Assembly: GCA_002067895.1 (NCBI GenBank)
Contig: MVRE01000015.1
Span: forward strand, 1 to 64,000
Direction of reading: 5' to 3'
Length of the DNA: 64,000 bases
Source of the DNA: Methanoregula sp. PtaU1.Bin051
GTDB lineage: Archaea; Halobacteriota; Methanomicrobia; Methanomicrobiales; Methanospirillaceae
Shown: in pieces, positions 43,866 to 53,577 of the stretch
Layout: every line of letters begins with the position of its first letter
Numbering within the stretch: position 1 is the first letter of the stretch
Notes under the pieces: generated by a model
Databases searched by the model: none
Told to the model about the DNA's origin: nothing
Seen by the model: only the letters and a program-made list of their open reading frames with translations
Translations under genes and position numbers: made by a program

Positions 43866-45395
43866 ATGGGAAAAGGATCGAAGCAGATGAGGGAACTTGC
43901 TAAAAAGGCTCCACCGCAGATTGAACCCGGACAGACCGAAAATATTATTTCAAACCGGTATTATCTGGGTCTGGCAGGCATTTTTATTGTGGGAGTATTC
44001 CTACGGCTGTTCGAGCTTGCCAGAAGACCATTATGGCTCGATGAAGCCTCAACAAATTACCTTGTTACTCAGCCAGATCTGGCTGCAGTCTTTACGGCGG
44101 CCTCTGCCGACCATCATGCCCCGCTCCATTTCATGACTATCTGGTTTGTCAAAATTTTCGGATCTTCAGAATTTTTATTGCGGTTACCTTCTGCGATTGC
44201 CGGGGCTTTTACGGTCATTGTGATATTTTTTATTGCGAAGGAATTGTATAATGAAGAGGCGGGAATAATTTCTGCTGCCTTTCTCGCATTCTCTCCATTC
44301 CATATTCTCTACTCTCAGGAGGCACGGATGTACGGGATGGTTGTCCTTTTTGTCGCACTTGCAATCTGGATGTTCTTCCGTGCTGCACGGACCGGCAGCC
44401 TTTGGGATTGGCTGTTTTTCGGTGCTTCATGCGCCCTTGCATTTTCCACGCATTTCTACTCAGCGTTCGTTATTGTTGCACTTATTCTTGGTTATTTCAT
44501 TCTCAGATCAGATGAGTTCCGTATCAAAAGAACCCAGGATGGTGAAAATACAATCCCCGTCTCGCTTCCCCATGATCTTAAGAATTTTCTTGCCGGTCTC
44601 GCTTTTGCAGGGGTACTCGTTCTACCTGTGATGGGATCTTTTTTTGGCCAGAGTGGATATTTTGTTTCCCGTTCATTCAACTGGGGCCTTTCGATGTGGA
44701 GCATTCCTTCAGAAACCTTTCTCGATTTTTCCTATTACATTGAATTTATCGCAATCCTCTTTGTATGCCTGATGCTTGTCGGATTTGTCATGATCTGGAT
44801 GCAGAAGAAACAGCAGGCTGTTGCGGTTGCTGTCATCCTCTTTGTACCGATGGGGATCAGTCTCTATCTATCCCAGATTATCCCGTTTAATGTCCGCTAC
44901 CATCTCTATCTGATCGTCCTGTTTCTAGCCCTTGTCGCAATTCCTCTTGCTTATTTATCTAGGAAAATCAACTCGCGGCATGGAGCCCTTCTGATAATTG
45001 GTGCAATCCTCGCTCTTTCGATTATTCCATTATTATCATATTATTCAGCACCATTGCAGGAGGACTGGCGAACATTCTCCAACAATCTCAGAGAGACAAC
45101 TCAGCCAGGGGACAATATCGCCCCTCTTCCATGGTACATATACCTCCCGCTCAGTTATTACTATGATAATTCTTCAGATGGTACTTTTTACAAGAACTTT
45201 GCACTTGACGAGTCTGGTTTTCTATCACTTGAAAATACAACGGGTTCTGTTTATTATGTCGTTACCTGGGATATCACCGCCGCAGATCCGACCGGCTACT
45301 CTGTCCAGTATCTCAACGAACACACTGCGAAAATGCCTGGTGGTGTTTCAGGGATCCTGTTACTGAAAAAATCTCATAACTGTTTTTCTCTCTAA
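43866..45395 (+). CDS. GT39-like membrane glycosyltransferase
   Basis: This 509-residue protein has about eleven hydrophobic segments. The first external loop after the first helix has RPLWLDEASTNYL, with the Asp-Glu pair that catalyses transfer in GT-C enzymes. YSQEARMYGM near residue 143 is typical of archaeal dolichol-phosphate-sugar-dependent glycosyltransferases (GT39/PMT type). It probably adds a sugar from a lipid carrier to a lipid-linked glycan or protein on the outer face. It starts a group of membrane and sugar genes with the flippase-like gene. Confidence 0.85.
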   Translation: MGKGSKQMRELAKKAPPQIEPGQTENIISNRYYLGLAGIFIVGVFLRLFELARRPLWLDEASTNYLVTQPDLAAVFTAASADHHAPLHFMTIWFVKIFGSSEFLLRLPSAIAGAFTVIVIFFIAKELYNEEAGIISAAFLAFSPFHILYSQEARMYGMVVLFVALAIWMFFRAARTGSLWDWLFFGASCALAFSTHFYSAFVIVALILGYFILRSDEFRIKRTQDGENTIPVSLPHDLKNFLAGLAFAGVLVLPVMGSFFGQSGYFVSRSFNWGLSMWSIPSETFLDFSYYIEFIAILFVCLMLVGFVMIWMQKKQQAVAVAVILFVPMGISLYLSQIIPFNVRYHLYLIVLFLALVAIPLAYLSRKINSRHGALLIIGAILALSIIPLLSYYSAPLQEDWRTFSNNLRETTQPGDNIAPLPWYIYLPLSYYYDNSSDGTFYKNFALDESGFLSLENTTGSVYYVVTWDITAADPTGYSVQYLNEHTAKMPGGVSGILLLKKSHNCFSL

Positions 45396-45480
45396 TATTA
45401 ACATCCTGATATGGGTCCGCGATACGTTTTGCAGCATATGAAAAAGCATAACTAGCAGCCTTCTGAAACGTTTAACGACA

Positions 45481-46443
45481 ATGAAGATCCCGGTCCGTGT
45501 GTTCAGTGTTATCGGCTTCGTTCTGTTTATTTTTATCCTGACCCGTATCGATATATCGTCGCTTCTTACAATCTTTACGTCAATTAATCCTGCGCTGCTC
45601 CTGCTTGCACTAGCCGTAAATTGTGTTGCCGTTGTTATGAAATCATACAAATGGAAGATCATTGTTGGCACGGTAAACAACAGTTTCTCCCTTTCAGAGA
45701 GCATCAGGGCGTTTCTGATCGGCTTCTCGTTTTCGGTCCTTACACCAGCCAAGCTGGGGGATTTTATCAGGGCTTTCTATGTTAAGAATGAGAACTGTAG
45801 CACAGGGATTGCCCTCTCTACGGTCGTGACAGACCGGCTGATCGATATCGTGATGCTGGTTGCAATCTCCAGTGCCGGTATCTTCCTATTTTCTTATGTT
45901 TACCATATCGAAATCCTCTCTATTTTACTCCTTCTTCTGATGGCTGCGGGTATTGCCTGCGCTGTCGCAGTTATAGCGAACAAATCCTTGCTCTCCCGCA
46001 TCCTCCGACCGTTTTTTAATCTTTTTGTACCCGATGCAATGAAGCAGAAAATTTCGGATTATTATCACGAATTCTACGAAGGCCTCTTTGCTTTTTACCG
46101 GCACCGGGTTGCTTTTTTCTTAGCCATTATCATAGCACTCATCTCATGGATCCCGCCGTTCATATACGGGTACCTCCTCGCAGCGTCGATTGGGATTCCA
46201 ATCGGCATTTCATATTTTGTCATCATCATCCCGATAATCAGCCTTCTGGATCTCCTCCCCATAAGTATCTCGGGAATCGGCACTCGGGACGCAGCCCTGA
46301 TCTTCTTGTTCGGCCTGCAGGGCGTCACCCCCGAATCTGCCGTGGCTTTTTCCCTCCTGTACCTTTTCATGAGCTACTGGCTGGTTGCTCTTGCGGGGGC
46401 ATTCTTCTGGGTCAAGCACCCGATCCAGACTGATAGCAGGTAA
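45481..46443 (+). CDS. flippase-like (UPF0104 / LPG-synthase TM domain) membrane protein
   Basis: This 320-residue protein has about eight membrane helices and the family pattern KSYKWKIIV, LIGFSFSVLTPAKLGDFIRAFYVK and VVTDRLIDIVML, then ISISGIGTRDAALIFLF near the C terminus. Such proteins are the transmembrane half of lysylphosphatidylglycerol synthases and are often found with lipid-linked sugar genes. It follows the GT39 gene by 85 bases. Transport of a lipid-linked sugar is a plausible role but is not shown. Confidence 0.85.
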   Translation: MKIPVRVFSVIGFVLFIFILTRIDISSLLTIFTSINPALLLLALAVNCVAVVMKSYKWKIIVGTVNNSFSLSESIRAFLIGFSFSVLTPAKLGDFIRAFYVKNENCSTGIALSTVVTDRLIDIVMLVAISSAGIFLFSYVYHIEILSILLLLLMAAGIACAVAVIANKSLLSRILRPFFNLFVPDAMKQKISDYYHEFYEGLFAFYRHRVAFFLAIIIALISWIPPFIYGYLLAASIGIPIGISYFVIIIPIISLLDLLPISISGIGTRDAALIFLFGLQGVTPESAVAFSLLYLFMSYWLVALAGAFFWVKHPIQTDSR

Positions 46444-46513
46444 ACGTTCAGGATATGCTTTTAAAAAAAATCTGAAGAAAATCGTCGGTATATTATAATG
46501 AGAATATACTCTT

Positions 46514-47212
46514 TTACATTTTCTGTGCTATGATTCCGACCGCGTAAGCATAATACTGTTTACCGGGCAGAATATTTTCGAACCGACCAATCGCTTGCCT
46601 TATCCCAACCGGAAGCAGCTCGTGCGCGTTGGTCGCAAGAGGAGGAAATGCCTGGAGCCCAAAACTTTTAATAACAGTCAGGCCGGATGCCTCAATGATA
46701 TTCTGCAGTCTAGAGACAGAATAGTCTTCTTCATATCCGAACTTAAAATTTTTTAGGGCTACTGCAACCTTCTTTCCCATTTTATACCACGGGCAGAATG
46801 TGTTGGGGACAATAACGATTACATACCCCCCTATCCGCGTAATGCGGGACATCTCCTGTACAGCCTTGGTATTGTGCGGGTCTTTGAAATGCTCGATGAC
46901 TCCGGAGTTGTAAACGAGGTCGCAGGATTCGTCTCGCAGCGGTATGGAAAATATCGTTCCGAGGATCAGTTCTGGTTCGGCAGCCTTTCGTGCAAGAACA
47001 AGGGCATGCGGCGAGAGGTCTAGCGCAATCGTAGTATGCCGTTTTGAGAAGAGCGAAAGGGTCTGGCCGGTCCCGCACCCGATTTCTGCAACGGTCGCAT
47101 GATCCGGCAGCGTCTTTTCAAACCGCTCCATGAAACCGAGGTACTTGAGGCTGTAATCGCTTGTGATAAGGGGCTTGTTCCAGACCTTCTCCCAGACTTC
47201 CTCTGACATGAA
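46514..47212 (-). CDS. class I SAM-dependent methyltransferase
   Basis: The ATG at 47212 (232 residues) is used because the longer frame needs a TTG and reads through an unlikely extension. VAEIGCGTGQTLSLF is motif I, ALDLSPHALVLARKA motif II, and the CDLVYNSGVIEHF segment motif IV. It belongs to the UbiE-like/methyltransferase-11 group. Its substrate may be a sugar or lipid of the neighbouring glycan genes, but this is inferred only from position. The gene ends 70 bases from the flippase-like gene, on the opposite strand. Confidence 0.88.
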   Translation of the reverse strand, partial: FMSEEVWEKVWNKPLITSDYSLKYLGFMERFEKTLPDHATVAEIGCGTGQTLSLFSKRHTTIALDLSPHALVLARKAAEPELILGTIFSIPLRDESCDLVYNSGVIEHFKDPHNTKAVQEMSRITRIGGYVIVIVPNTFCPWYKMGKKVAVALKNFKFGYEEDYSVSRLQNIIEASGLTVIKSFGLQAFPPLATNAHELLPVGIRQAIGRFENILPGKQYYAYAVGIIAQKM

Positions 47213-47412
47213 ATGCACGCTGCCTGATGATCCCGTGGATCGGTACAGTGAGTTGGTTACCAAGACATAAAATACGTGGATATTACCCGGAGCGGTCGCA
47301 TTTCCGGTAACAATAAACCGGTGAAGACGGCACGATCTTCCTCATGACCGGCCCGAATTGCCGCATAAAGTCCTATAAAGGCGGCCGGCCAATTGATCTG
47401 AAAGGACAGTTC

Positions 47413-48144
47413 ATGATATCCATTATCATCCCTCTTTTCAATGAACGCGATAATGTCGTGCAATATCCAACGGATCTTTTCCCTGTCATGGATCGTATCG
47501 CGCTGGAGTACAACGAGACGTTCGAATACTTGATGGTGGATGACGGGAGCAGGGACGATACGGTGGAACGTCTCAATGAGATTGCAGGACAACGCGGGGA
47601 TGTCATCGTTCTCCGCCATGAGAAAAATTCCGGTATGGGCACGGCTATCCGGACCGGTATTGCCAAGGCCAAGGGGGATCTCATCGTTACCATGGATTCC
47701 GACCTTACGTTCCGGCCACAGGATGTTCAGGTATTGATCGAGGCATACCGGAAGACTGGCGCCGACTGCGTCTCGGGTTCGCCGTACCTCAGGAAGGGGC
47801 TGATGGGGGAGGTCACCCCTCTCCGTCTCCTCATGAGCCGCTCGGTCAACTTCCTCTACCGGCTGCTGCTCGGGGGGAACATCTCCTGCGTCAGCCCGAT
47901 CTTCCGGCTGTATAAGCGCAGGATATTCGATGAAATCCCGGTCACAAGCAATAACTTCGAGATAAATGCCGAGATCATCTCAAAGCTTCTGATTGCCAAA
48001 ATGAATGTTGTCGAAGTGCCGGTACCGCTCCTGAAACGCCGGCACGGGAGTTCCAAGATCCGGATCACGAAGGAGATACGGAACTACCTCTGGCTACTGT
48101 ACAGGATCTTCAGGACAAAATATCTGCATCAGGAATGGGTCTAA
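47413..48144 (+). CDS. family 2 glycosyltransferase (dolichyl-phosphate mannosyltransferase-like)
   Basis: The ATG at 47413 (243 residues) has AAAGGA upstream. The GT2 fold shows ISIIIPLFNERDNV at the start, MVDDGSRDDTVERL, and MDSDLTFRPQDV, a DxD motif that binds the nucleotide-sugar metal. RRHGSSKIRI near the end is typical of polyprenol-phosphate sugar synthases, which make the donor used by GT-C enzymes like the one at 43866. No C-terminal membrane helices are present. The last four bases overlap the convergent M20 gene. Confidence 0.9.
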   Translation: MISIIIPLFNERDNVVQYPTDLFPVMDRIALEYNETFEYLMVDDGSRDDTVERLNEIAGQRGDVIVLRHEKNSGMGTAIRTGIAKAKGDLIVTMDSDLTFRPQDVQVLIEAYRKTGADCVSGSPYLRKGLMGEVTPLRLLMSRSVNFLYRLLLGGNISCVSPIFRLYKRRIFDEIPVTSNNFEINAEIISKLLIAKMNVVEVPVPLLKRRHGSSKIRITKEIRNYLWLLYRIFRTKYLHQEWV

Positions 48145-49325
48145 TCATTTTTTTTTTGCAACACATAGTCCTGCATGACTGCCAGATAAACGGTTACTGC
48201 TTTCTCTAACGATTCTGTTTTCACGTGTTCGTCAATCGCGTGCAGGAGCCGGAGCTCCCCGGGCCCGTATTCGGCAACCCTGAACCCTGCCGCTCTCAGG
48301 TGACGCGCATCACTGGCCGCCCACTGGACGATAGGGGATGCCGGTCTGCCGTATGTCTTTTCCACGGCACGGCATATCGCTGTTACGATACGGGATTCCG
48401 GATCGGTCAGTGATGGCGTATGGGAGGTCTCTGATACGATAGTCCCATAAGGAGCATGTTTCCGGAGATCGTCGATCAGAGCCGGGATATCACATCCCCA
48501 CGGTATCCGCATCTCAAGGTCGAGATCGCACCGCTGCGCCACGATATTGGACTTCTCTCCTCCGGCGATGATACCCGGGTTGAACATGATGCTTGTCAGG
48601 ATCTCGGACGTGTGAGGGAGCCCAAATTCTTCCGAAAGGACGTTTGACGATCGTGAGATGATCTCTTCAAGACTTCGGCTATGGGGGAATTTCCGGTCCG
48701 GAAGGGACCCGATGTATTGCATAAACGAAAGCGCCTCGGCAATTGCGCTCCTTCCGATTGCCGGGTAGAGGGATCCATGCCCGGGGGAGCCAGAGAACCG
48801 CATTTCCAGCCGCACGAGCCCTTTCTGCCCGATATTGGGGTGGAGCGCGGGTGTTGGTTCCGCAATGAGACAATCGCAGGGGAGGACGAGATGGTGCGCG
48901 ACGAGGTGCCGTATCCCGCAATCCCCGCCGGTCTCCTCATCGCAGACAAAAGCAAGCTGGGCCGGGGCCTGCCCGTTGGCTTCAACGAATGCCATGAATG
49001 CGGATATCAGGGCAGCGCATCCCCCTTTCATGTCCGTTGCACCACGGCCCCACACAGAACCGTCCCGTAGTATTCCTGAGAACGGATCGACCGACCATCC
49101 GTCGCGAATCGCCGGCACGACATCGACATGGCCGCAGAGCAGCAGCCCAGTCCCTGCCGGTTCCGTGATGAGGTTTGACCTGCCGTCCCTGCATTTCGTG
49201 GTGGTAAAACGAATACCGCCTGCGGCCAGCAGTTCACCGATATAGTGTACCGCTGCCTCTGTATTCCCCGGAGGGTTCTCACTTCGTATCTTTACGAGAT
49301 CCGAACAGAGACGCGTGACATCCAT
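48141..49325 (-). CDS. M20-family amidohydrolase (ArgE/DapE-like)
   Basis: The ATG at 49325 (394 residues) lies just after the stop of the upstream gene. The dinuclear zinc site is visible in LCGHVDVVP, RGATDMKGGCAAL and DEETGG, and the dimerisation domain lies in the middle. The family includes succinyl-diaminopimelate desuccinylase, acetylornithine deacetylase and dipeptidases. With dapA, dapB and asd in the same window, a DapE role is possible, but the gene is 5 kb away and methanogens often use DapL instead. It is encoded with the unknown gene at 49334. Confidence 0.85.
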   Translation of the reverse strand: MDVTRLCSDLVKIRSENPPGNTEAAVHYIGELLAAGGIRFTTTKCRDGRSNLITEPAGTGLLLCGHVDVVPAIRDGWSVDPFSGILRDGSVWGRGATDMKGGCAALISAFMAFVEANGQAPAQLAFVCDEETGGDCGIRHLVAHHLVLPCDCLIAEPTPALHPNIGQKGLVRLEMRFSGSPGHGSLYPAIGRSAIAEALSFMQYIGSLPDRKFPHSRSLEEIISRSSNVLSEEFGLPHTSEILTSIMFNPGIIAGGEKSNIVAQRCDLDLEMRIPWGCDIPALIDDLRKHAPYGTIVSETSHTPSLTDPESRIVTAICRAVEKTYGRPASPIVQWAASDARHLRAAGFRVAEYGPGELRLLHAIDEHVKTESLEKAVTVYLAVMQDYVLQKKND

Positions 49326-49333
49326 GAGATGGG

Positions 49334-49852
49334 TTACCCCTGTTTCTCCGCGCACGAGGCGGTATACTGTCTGAAAAGAGACGCGAGCGACGCATCGTCA
49401 TAAAGGCTCTTTAAGAAATCCTGTGCAAAGAACTCGTCGATCATGGCATACAGGACGTCGGCAGGGATCTGGTTCTGGCTGTCCGGATCCAGTACGATCC
49501 GGAAACTCCGGTAGCTGGCCGGGTCTTCGGAATCGTAGATCATCTGCCAGAGCGAGGGCAGTTCGGAAAATCTCGAGGGTTGTTCAAGTCTGAGCCAGTT
49601 GACAAATGCCGGGAAGAGCGCCCGCTCCCCCTTCTTTTCCTCGTCAATTCTCCAGCGGAGGTACTCCGCGCCAATGACGTTCTTCGGTGACTGGTAGTGA
49701 TAACAATAAAGGCTGATGGTATAGTCGATATGGGCGAGCGAATCGATCAGGTAGAAATACAGTACCTTATTGAAGAGCGCAGGATCGTGAAGGACAAGTG
49801 ATTTCTCATAGAGGTAGTTGAGCACAGGGAGATACTCGTTGTCATTATTCAT
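49334..49852 (-). CDS. helical protein of unknown function
   Basis: This 172-residue protein is acidic and mostly helical, with many tyrosines and tryptophans (for example RWRIDEEKKGERALFP and SLWQMIYDSEDP). There is no signal peptide, membrane segment or metal motif. It precedes the M20 gene by 8 bases and is probably co-transcribed with it. No family is recognised. Confidence 0.7.
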   Translation of the reverse strand: MNNDNEYLPVLNYLYEKSLVLHDPALFNKVLYFYLIDSLAHIDYTISLYCYHYQSPKNVIGAEYLRWRIDEEKKGERALFPAFVNWLRLEQPSRFSELPSLWQMIYDSEDPASYRSFRIVLDPDSQNQIPADVLYAMIDEFFAQDFLKSLYDDASLASLFRQYTASCAEKQG

Positions 49853-49908
49853 GCCCTGTTATTTGGCAAAAAAACCTAAATACATTGCCCATCGGGCAGT
49901 AAAATTTT

Positions 49909-50796
49909 TTACTTGTAGAACGGCTCGCGTTTTGTGACAGCCTGGATGAAAAGTGCTTCCAGTTCTTCGCCGCGTTTTCCCCGGATGTCGATGTGGTTGT
50001 CCGCCCGGAGCAGGCAGGGCTTGAGCTTACCGTCAGACGTAACCCGCAGGCGGTTGCAGAACCTGCAGAACTCAGTGTTGTGAAGCGGGCGGACTACTTC
50101 CACTTCAGCTCCGTCAAGACAATATTTCTTCCGGTGATGCATCCGCCGGGTCATGATGGTCTTGGAACGTTTCTCGAGGTCCCGTTCCAAGACAGCAAGA
50201 TCCCCGTGTTCCGTACAGCCGGAAAAGTGCATCAGCTCGATCAGCTGCAGGATCAGGTCCCGCCGGCCCCGTACAAAAGCAAAGAAATCCTCTATTTCAC
50301 TATCATTGATGCCGGAAAGGACGACCATATTCAGCTTGATCGGCTTCAGACCTACCTCAAGTGCAGCATCTATGCCGGCAAGAACTTCAGAGAGCCGGTC
50401 ACTCCCTGTAATACGTTTATACGTCTCATGATTCAGGCTGTCGAGGCTGACATTTAACCGTATGAGGCCGGCTTTTTTAAGATCCATTGCTAGGGAAGCG
50501 AGCAGGATCCCGTTGGTTGTTATTGAGGATTCCATGCTCTTTGGTACGGAGGAGATGATCTCGGTCAGGTCCGGGCGCAGCAGAGGCTCGCCCCCGGTGA
50601 ACTTGACGTGGCGGATCCCGAATTTGTCGGCGATCCGGAGGATCTCCCTGATCTCACCAATGCTCATCGAGTCCGCCGGTGAGTGTTCCCCCTCGGCATG
50701 GCAGTATATGCAGGAAAGGTTGCAGCGCGGAGTGAGGCTGATGCGCAGGTTGCTCACCGGTCTATTGTAAGGATCTGTCAGAACCACGTGGATCAC
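49909..50796 (-). CDS. moaA: GTP 3',8-cyclase, molybdopterin biosynthesis
   Basis: This 295-residue radical SAM protein starts pyranopterin synthesis from GTP. The N-terminal cluster motif CNLSCIYCHAEG has the CxxxCxxC triad, the GGEPLLRPDL segment holds SAM, and the second cluster site appears as CRFCNRLRVTSDGKLKPCL. It is shorter than bacterial MoaA (about 330 residues), as is usual in archaea, and lacks a terminal GG. It overlaps the rlmE gene by 4 bases. The cofactor would serve formylmethanofuran dehydrogenase in a methanogen. Confidence 0.93.
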   Translation of the reverse strand: MIHVVLTDPYNRPVSNLRISLTPRCNLSCIYCHAEGEHSPADSMSIGEIREILRIADKFGIRHVKFTGGEPLLRPDLTEIISSVPKSMESSITTNGILLASLAMDLKKAGLIRLNVSLDSLNHETYKRITGSDRLSEVLAGIDAALEVGLKPIKLNMVVLSGINDSEIEDFFAFVRGRRDLILQLIELMHFSGCTEHGDLAVLERDLEKRSKTIMTRRMHHRKKYCLDGAEVEVVRPLHNTEFCRFCNRLRVTSDGKLKPCLLRADNHIDIRGKRGEELEALFIQAVTKREPFYK

Positions 50797-51374
50797 CCGG
50801 TAAAGTTTTTTGCAATGATATAGAGCTCAGTACTTCCTTTCCGGGTTGCCTGTGTAACGAAAGTTCTCACGGAATGAAAATGCCTGCGGGTTTGTAACAG
50901 GAGTTCCGGAAAGTCGGATCCCTGGAATGACTTTACGACAAAATTTCCCCCGTACTTCAGTACGCTACAGGCAAAGCCTAGCGATTCCTCACCAAGAGCA
51001 ATAGCTCTCGCCTGGTCATAGCTCTTATGTCCTGAGAGTTTTGGAGAGGCATCACTAAGGACGACATTCACAACCCCAAGTGCTGACTTCGCTAACACTT
51101 GGATCTCCGGATCTGAAAGATCCCCTTCGATCGACTCTACGCCCTCCATGGGCGGGATTGTATTGAGATCAATTCCCAGTACCCTGCCATCAGTGAGTGT
51201 ACGGGCTACCTGCAACCAGCTGCCCGGGGCCGCACCCAGATCGATTATATTATCTGACCTGCGGATCACCTCAAACTGGTGCTGGATCTCGATGAGCTTA
51301 TACGCAGCACGGGAACGGTATCCCTCCTGTTTTGCCCTGAGATGAACTTTATCCCGTCCCCATTGTGAACCCAT
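50793..51374 (-). CDS. rlmE: 23S rRNA 2'-O-ribose methyltransferase (RlmE/FtsJ)
   Basis: The 193-residue protein has YRSRAAYKLIEI with the catalytic lysine, IDLGAAPGSWLQVA as the SAM site, and VLSDASPKLSG with the catalytic aspartate, followed by VVKSFQGSDF with the second lysine. This is the K-D-K-E tetrad group that methylates a uridine of the peptidyl-transferase loop. Length is normal. It is translated with moaA (4-base overlap) and divergent from PCNA. Confidence 0.94.
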   Translation of the reverse strand: MGSQWGRDKVHLRAKQEGYRSRAAYKLIEIQHQFEVIRRSDNIIDLGAAPGSWLQVARTLTDGRVLGIDLNTIPPMEGVESIEGDLSDPEIQVLAKSALGVVNVVLSDASPKLSGHKSYDQARAIALGEESLGFACSVLKYGGNFVVKSFQGSDFPELLLQTRRHFHSVRTFVTQATRKGSTELYIIAKNFTG

Positions 51375-51429
51375 GATAATTACTCCGCATGATCCTTCGG
51401 ATCCAAAACGCTATAATTAAAGTATGACG

Positions 51430-51437
51430 ATATATTC
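51430..51437 (+). promoter_or_regulatory. TATA-box candidate of the PCNA-priL operon
   Basis: A GATATATT element lies about 30 bases before the PCNA start at 51466, the position expected for box A with a short leader. It is in the 91-base divergent gap with rlmE. Confidence 0.45.
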
Positions 51438-51465
51438 TATAAGACAGTTTGTCAAGGGGTAAGCG

Positions 51466-52209
51466 ATGTTAAAAGCAACGATTGATGCAGAGATATTCAG
51501 GGAAGCTATCGATGCGATCTCGGCCCTTGTTCCCGAGTGCCGGCTCCATACTACGGACAGTGGTTTTTCAACACGCGCTGTCGACACAGCAAACGTTGCA
51601 ATGGTCTCACTCGAATTAAAAAAGGAGGCTTTCGAGTCCTATAAGGCAACAAAAAGCCAGCTGGGTATTGATATCTCGAAGATGAAAAATATCTTCAATA
51701 TGGCAGGCAAGGGAGATCTCATCAGTCTCGAGCTTGGGGATAATGCGCAGAAAATGCAGGTGAGCGTGCACGGTTATCATTACTCAATCACGCTTCTGGA
51801 TACGAACACGATACGAAAAGATCCCAATCCACCTACAATCAACCTCCCGGGGAAACTTACGATTGCAGGGGAGGATCTGAACAATGCTATCAAGGCAGCC
51901 GCAGTGATATCGGATAAAATTGCGATGGGCATCAACGCGAAAGACCAGACCTTCTTCATGATTGCCGAAGGAGATACCGACAACATCCGCAGGGAATTTT
52001 CTAAAGACGAACTCAAGTCCCTGTCGGCAAATGAAGCCCGATCGCTCTTCTCCCTTGATTACTTAAAAGACATGGGCAAAGTTATGAGCAGGGCTCAGGA
52101 GGTTGAAGTATTTCTCGGCATGGATCACCCGGTCCGCTTTTCCTTCGATATTGCAAATGGCAACGGCCATGTCGAGTACCTCCTTGCCCCCAGGATTGAG
52201 GCTGACTGA
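51466..52209 (+). CDS. pcn: DNA polymerase sliding clamp (PCNA)
   Basis: This 247-residue protein forms the trimeric clamp that tethers replicative polymerases. It starts MLKATIDAEIFREAIDAI, has the LGIDISKMKNIF core, the interdomain loop after residue 115, and ends with EYLLAPRIEAD, which matches the PCNA C-terminal LAPRIE hallmark. The gene directly precedes the primase large subunit with a one-base overlap (TGATG), so clamp and primase are co-expressed. Confidence 0.97.
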   Translation: MLKATIDAEIFREAIDAISALVPECRLHTTDSGFSTRAVDTANVAMVSLELKKEAFESYKATKSQLGIDISKMKNIFNMAGKGDLISLELGDNAQKMQVSVHGYHYSITLLDTNTIRKDPNPPTINLPGKLTIAGEDLNNAIKAAAVISDKIAMGINAKDQTFFMIAEGDTDNIRREFSKDELKSLSANEARSLFSLDYLKDMGKVMSRAQEVEVFLGMDHPVRFSFDIANGNGHVEYLLAPRIEAD

Positions 52210-53261
52210 TGGTGTATGAACCATCAGGAAAGGAACTTGCCCATTTCCCTTTTTTGAAAAAAGCCAATGACCGGATCCGATCACTGCCGCCGGTTGAAAC
52301 GCTGCTCACCGAAGATCGGGGCGCATTCATCAAACGGCTTGCTGAAGAAAGGATCAGCCAATCTCTCGCATCGGTAAAAAAGATAAATCCTCATATCGAA
52401 CATGCTCCTGAAGATGAGATTGCGGGATATATCCTGTCGCGGGTTATAGTCTCCTCTATCGGGGAAAGGCAGTTACTTGACCGTCTTGTCCGATACGAAG
52501 CGGACAGGGCGTATAATTTCCTTAGGAATGAAGATTCTTGGAACTCCAATTTTATAAAAACCGAATCCGGTTATTCACAACTTTTTTTATATATTGCAAA
52601 TGAACTGGGAATTCCCATTCAGCAAGGCACGATTCCCATGGTTGATTATGTAGAACTTGTTTCACCGATACGTGAGGGCCGGTTCCGGCTTATCAATCGG
52701 ATGGTAACAAAAGGTCAGGTATATGTTGGGGATGACGAACTATACGATCTCCTGTGTGAGAGAATCCGCGTAATCCTCCGCAGAGATTTGCCCTATAAAA
52801 ACGTCCCGAAATCGCTTAATAAGAAGATTGCAGAATCCGCGGAGCAGATTAAGATGCAGCACAAGGAGATGATGCTGGAGAATTTCGGGGCAGTTGAAGA
52901 GACCGCATTCCCTCCCTGTATCCAGGCACTTGTTTCAGCTATCACTTCCGGTGCCAATCTCACGCACCCGGGCCGGTTCTCGCTGACGGCATTTCTCCAC
53001 ACGATTGGCATGGATAACAATCATATTGCAGGTCTCTATGCCCGTGCCCCTGACTACGATCCTGAGAAAACTATGTACCAGGTGGGACACATTACCGGGG
53101 GAGGCGGGACGGAGTATACGGCCCCTGCATGTGCGGCGATGAAGACGACCGGGCTGTGTGTGCGGCCGGATAAACTCTGCGAGACCATAAACCATCCGCT
53201 CAGCTATTACCGGAAAAAGAAAAGGCAGAAAAAGCAGGCTTTCCGGGAATCAAAGCCTTGA
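52209..53261 (+). CDS. priL: DNA primase large subunit
   Basis: The 350-residue regulatory subunit of the archaeal-eukaryotic primase supports primer initiation and length control. The iron-sulfur domain lies in the C-terminal half: one cysteine in AFPPCIQAL, then PACAAMKTTGLC and KLCETINHP provide the others. HPGRFSLTAFLHTIGM is a family segment. The basic tail KKKRQKKQAF ends the protein. It overlaps PCNA by one base. The catalytic small subunit is not in the window. Confidence 0.94.
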   Translation: MVYEPSGKELAHFPFLKKANDRIRSLPPVETLLTEDRGAFIKRLAEERISQSLASVKKINPHIEHAPEDEIAGYILSRVIVSSIGERQLLDRLVRYEADRAYNFLRNEDSWNSNFIKTESGYSQLFLYIANELGIPIQQGTIPMVDYVELVSPIREGRFRLINRMVTKGQVYVGDDELYDLLCERIRVILRRDLPYKNVPKSLNKKIAESAEQIKMQHKEMMLENFGAVEETAFPPCIQALVSAITSGANLTHPGRFSLTAFLHTIGMDNNHIAGLYARAPDYDPEKTMYQVGHITGGGGTEYTAPACAAMKTTGLCVRPDKLCETINHPLSYYRKKKRQKKQAFRESKP

Positions 53262-53262
53262 T

Positions 53263-53439
53263 TCAGGCTATCTGCTTGTTGACAAGATAGCCGGCACCGG
53301 ATAATGCAAGAACAAAGAGGAATATTGCAGTCACGTATGCGATTCCTGCTTCCATCACCATAGGGAGCAGGGCAAGGAGTACGAGAAGGAGTGCAAAGCA
53401 GGCAAGACCGATGATTACGTCAAGGAGCCGGGTATCCAT
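53263..53439 (-). CDS. small two-helix membrane protein, 58 residues
   Basis: An ATG at 53439 opens a 58-codon frame that ends with TGA at 53263-53265, two bases from the convergent priL stop. The product begins MDTRLLDVIIG and has two hydrophobic helices (about residues 7-26 and 33-52) joined by MVMEAG, and ends VNKQIA. Compact placement and a clean two-helix pattern support a real gene. No binding site is obvious. The function is unknown. Confidence 0.6.
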   Translation of the reverse strand: MDTRLLDVIIGLACFALLLVLLALLPMVMEAGIAYVTAIFLFVLALSGAGYLVNKQIA

Positions 53440-53577
53440 AGCATAGAATAGTTGGGTGCCTGATCATTAAATCATTACTCGCGGAATCTCCACAACAAGG
53501 TACCAATTACCGATGAGGCCCCTTGGCAGACGGGCCGAAAGCATGCTTATTTCTGAAATGATCACACATAGTCAGTA

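Noticed and set aside
52082-52333. Minus-strand frames across the PCNA-priL junction
   Set aside because: They are shadows of two well-supported plus-strand genes.
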